From contig JAAYRN010000089.1 of NCBI GenBank assembly GCA_012518765.1, positions 1 to 6,808 of the forward strand: a stretch of 6,808 nt of DNA, read 5' to 3'. The position numbers and the translations under genes were made by a program. Below are positions 4,578 through 6,808 of this stretch, piece by piece. How positions within the stretch are numbered: position 1 is the stretch's first letter; the number at the start of each line of letters is the position of its first letter. The stretch comes from Bacteroidales bacterium (GTDB lineage Bacteria > Bacteroidota > Bacteroidia > Bacteroidales > WCHB1-69). Under the pieces are notes generated by a model. That model ran no database searches. It was not told where the DNA came from and saw only the letters and a list, made by a program, of their open reading frames with translations.

Positions 4578-6808
4578 ATGAAAAAAATTTTATCAATTGG
4601 AATTATACTTTTAATAAGTATTCATGTTTTTTCTCAGCGTTTAAGTGGAACCTATTATATCGGTTCTGGAGGCAACTATGCTTCCATTTCTGCCGCAATG
4701 AATGCTTTGCTAAACAACGGAGTTTCAGGTAATGTTACTTTTAAAATTAATAACGGGAGTTATCCCATGGTTAACCTCAACTTCCTAAGTGGAGTTCCTA
4801 ATCAAGGAGATAACGATACTATTCGGTTTACCTCAAGCAGTCATAATGCAAACAATGTTATTATATCTTCAACTTCAACAGCATTATTGATTAACAATGC
4901 AAAAAATTTAATAGTAGATAATCTTACGATAGGTGATAACAATACAACGAAAGGTATAGAAATAACTGGTAGTTGTAATAATTTAGAAATTAAAGATTGT
5001 AATATCAACTCAAACCCAACAGGAAACTCAAATGCGCAGGCAGGAATTTATTTTGATTCTCGTAACAATACATCCGCTTATAATCTCCGTATTTTAAACA
5101 ATCACATAAACGGAGGATATTACAGCATTTATTTATATGGTTATAGCAGTAACAATTACAATACCAATATTGTAATTGACAATAATAATCTATCCAATCC
5201 TTATGTTTACGGAATATACAGCTATTACACAAGTTTTAATAGTATTTCGAAAAACACCATAACCTCACGTTCGTCTAACAATTCATCATCCTTTTACGGA
5301 ACATACATATACTATTCGAATGCGGACATGATTAATGGAAACAAAGTACAATCTTTAACTACAGCTGTAGCTTATCCCTACGGAATGATGTTTAGTTATT
5401 TGAATTATCGTAATACGACAACACCCTCGTTAATTAGTAATAACGAAATATTGGTATTTACAAACAGTAGTTATTATGGAATGTATCTCAATTACAGTAG
5501 AGCTAATGTATATAACAACTCCATACTTGTAGGAGGGAATGGTCCAGCTCGTGCTCTTTATGTAAATATGTTGGCAGGAGTACCTGTAAATATTAGAAAC
5601 AATAATTTACACGCAATGGCTCCGTCTGCTTATCCTATATACATTACCAGTAATAGCGTTGCATATTCAGGTACTCATTTAAAGATGGACTACAACAACT
5701 ATTACAATCAGACACAAGTAGGTTTTGCAGGTACTAATATTACAGACCTAAATGACTGGCGATTTGTAACCAAACAAGACGCACATTCCATTTCTGTATA
5801 TCCTAATTATACCGACTTGTTTTCATATCGCTTAATAGCTGATGGAGAAGGATTTAATTGCCCTCGTATACCCAATGTTAACTCAGACATTAGGGATACT
5901 CTTAGGCAGTCCATTACTTCGATGGGAGCCTATCATTCCTATATTCCAAAAATGCATGACATTAAACTGTTAAATCTGATATCACCAACAAAAGATGTTA
6001 CAGCAGGAGTACCTACTCCCGTAAGAGTATCCATCATGAATATGGGATACAATCCTGTTGACTCCATAAACATTTACTGGAATGTTAATGGCAACCTGCA
6101 AACGTATTTATGGACAGGATTTCCATTAGCTTTGGGAGACTCTACTCCTATCATTACGTTAGGTAATTTTATTCCACTCCCAGGTGAAAATAACATAACA
6201 GTATACACAAGCCTTGTAGGCGGAAAAATTGATAATGACCCTCTTAATGACACCGTAAGCATACACTCTTTTGGATGTAAAACTACCGTTAACAGTATAT
6301 ACACAGTCGGAGGAAGTAGTGCTGATTTTAAAACAATTACAGAAGCAATTGATGTTATTAAATATTGTGGTATCCATACTCCCACTACTATTTCTATCAA
6401 TCCAGGTACTTACAATGAAAACATAATTATACCTGCTATTAAGGGAACAAATTCTACTAACACTTTAACCATCACATCAACTTCGGGTGATTCTTCTTCT
6501 GTTACCATACAAAGTTTAACCTCCGCTCCTGCTATTACACTCACAAATACAGACAACGTAATTATAAATAAAATAACTGTAAAAGGAACAAGTTTGGGTT
6601 TATCATCCACTGCTATTAGGTTGCAAAACAACAACAGAAACATCACAATAAGTAACAATTATCTTGTAGTTTCTCCTAACAGTCCAAGTACAGCAAGCTC
6701 TACAGACATAATGGCTATTATTTCTCAAACTTCGTCGGACACCAATTTAGTCATTTCTAACAACTACATAGATGGAAGTGGCGGAATTTACATTAGGTCG
6801 GAAAACTC
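4578..6808 (+). CDS. Large secreted right-handed beta-helix protein with CARDB-like domain (3' end outside window)
   Basis: The frame is open from ATG 4578 to the window edge: 743 codons plus two bases, no stop. Residues 1-19 are a signal peptide (MKKILSIGIILLISIHVFS, then Q20). Residues about 24-450 form a parallel beta-helix, beginning GTYYIGSGGNYASISAAMNA and rich in Asn, Ser and Tyr with recurrent 'N..I' turns (ISNNEI, VYNNSI, IRNNNL). Residues about 460-563 read as a CARDB/Ig-like domain: HDIKLLNLISP, VRVSIMNMGYNPVDSINIYW, then DNDPLNDTVSI. From about 575 a second beta-helix starts with YTVGGSSADFKTITEAIDVI and ISINPGTYNENIIIPA, closely paralleling the first. The call is a secreted surface or extracellular protein. 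Such proteins in this phylum often end in a type IX secretion sorting domain, but that end is not visible. Beta-helix folds include polysaccharide lyases and adhesins; no catalytic signature was identified, so no enzyme activity is claimed. It is separated from the upstream module by a terminator and probably unrelated to it. Confidence 0.9.
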   Translation, partial: MKKILSIGIILLISIHVFSQRLSGTYYIGSGGNYASISAAMNALLNNGVSGNVTFKINNGSYPMVNLNFLSGVPNQGDNDTIRFTSSSHNANNVIISSTSTALLINNAKNLIVDNLTIGDNNTTKGIEITGSCNNLEIKDCNINSNPTGNSNAQAGIYFDSRNNTSAYNLRILNNHINGGYYSIYLYGYSSNNYNTNIVIDNNNLSNPYVYGIYSYYTSFNSISKNTITSRSSNNSSSFYGTYIYYSNADMINGNKVQSLTTAVAYPYGMMFSYLNYRNTTTPSLISNNEILVFTNSSYYGMYLNYSRANVYNNSILVGGNGPARALYVNMLAGVPVNIRNNNLHAMAPSAYPIYITSNSVAYSGTHLKMDYNNYYNQTQVGFAGTNITDLNDWRFVTKQDAHSISVYPNYTDLFSYRLIADGEGFNCPRIPNVNSDIRDTLRQSITSMGAYHSYIPKMHDIKLLNLISPTKDVTAGVPTPVRVSIMNMGYNPVDSINIYWNVNGNLQTYLWTGFPLALGDSTPIITLGNFIPLPGENNITVYTSLVGGKIDNDPLNDTVSIHSFGCKTTVNSIYTVGGSSADFKTITEAIDVIKYCGIHTPTTISINPGTYNENIIIPAIKGTNSTNTLTITSTSGDSSSVTIQSLTSAPAITLTNTDNVIINKITVKGTSLGLSSTAIRLQNNNRNITISNNYLVVSPNSPSTASSTDIMAIISQTSSDTNLVISNNYIDGSGGIYIRSEN
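5121..5520 (+). repeat. Protein-level tandem repeats, beta-helix turns with a Tyr-Gly ladder
   Basis: Within the first beta-helix, YSIY, YGIY, YGTY, YGMM and YGMY recur with their second residue at positions 183, 212, 241, 269 and 301. The spacings are 29, 29, 28 and 32 residues. Each is followed by an Asn-containing turn such as ISKNTI, INGNKV, ISNNEI or VYNNSI. These are most simply successive coils with a stacked aromatic ladder. The similarity is at protein level; the DNA copies are diverged. Confidence 0.6.

Noticed and set aside
6074..6658. Three minus-strand open frames of 72-108 codons under the beta-helix gene
   Set aside because: The plus-strand frame is continuously open with convincing domain structure; the antisense frames are hydrophobic shadows of Asn/Thr/Ile-rich codons.

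Overview
The window looks like a piece of an AT-rich Bacteroidota chromosome, most likely a Bacteroidales/Flavobacteriales-type organism. The evidence is a carboxypeptidase-like domain fused to a TonB-dependent receptor, an S16 protein with a long Glu/Ala-rich tail, A-rich leaders instead of Shine-Dalgarno sites, one good match to the Bacteroidota -7 promoter motif (TAnnTTTG), and a large secreted beta-helix protein of the kind common in type IX-secreting members of the phylum. No rRNA, tRNA, CRISPR array, transposase or phage gene was seen.

Layout. (1) Minus strand, 1-865: rpsP (ribosomal protein S16), followed two bases later by the 5' end of rimM, which runs off the left edge. This is a housekeeping ribosome-assembly pair. 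(2) 866-1147: a divergent intergenic region with weak promoter candidates for both directions. (3) Plus strand, 1148-4288: three genes that look like a metal (probably copper) handling module. They are a small Cys/His-rich membrane-anchored or exported protein resembling the Bacteroidota 'HYC_CC_PP' family, a 741-residue TonB-dependent outer-membrane receptor with a Cys-Cys pair near its plug, and a small exported heavy-metal-associated (HMA) protein with a CxxC site and a His-rich tail. A perfect 9-bp hairpin followed by two T7 runs closes this unit. (4) 4289-4577: AT-rich spacer. (5) Plus strand, 4578 to the right edge: the first 743 codons of a large exported protein with a right-handed beta-helix, a CARDB-like Ig domain and a second beta-helix. 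Its C-terminus lies outside the window.

Working model (inference): the receptor imports a metal ion or metal complex across the outer membrane using TonB energy, and the HMA protein and the Cys/His-rich protein bind or pass on the metal in the periplasm. The ligand cannot be proved from sequence. Copper is favoured because of the HMA fold and the Cys/His-rich partners. Nothing here is clearly a new system. The most unusual points are the variant metal sites of the two small proteins, the repeat-bearing S16 tail and the duplicated architecture of the beta-helix protein.
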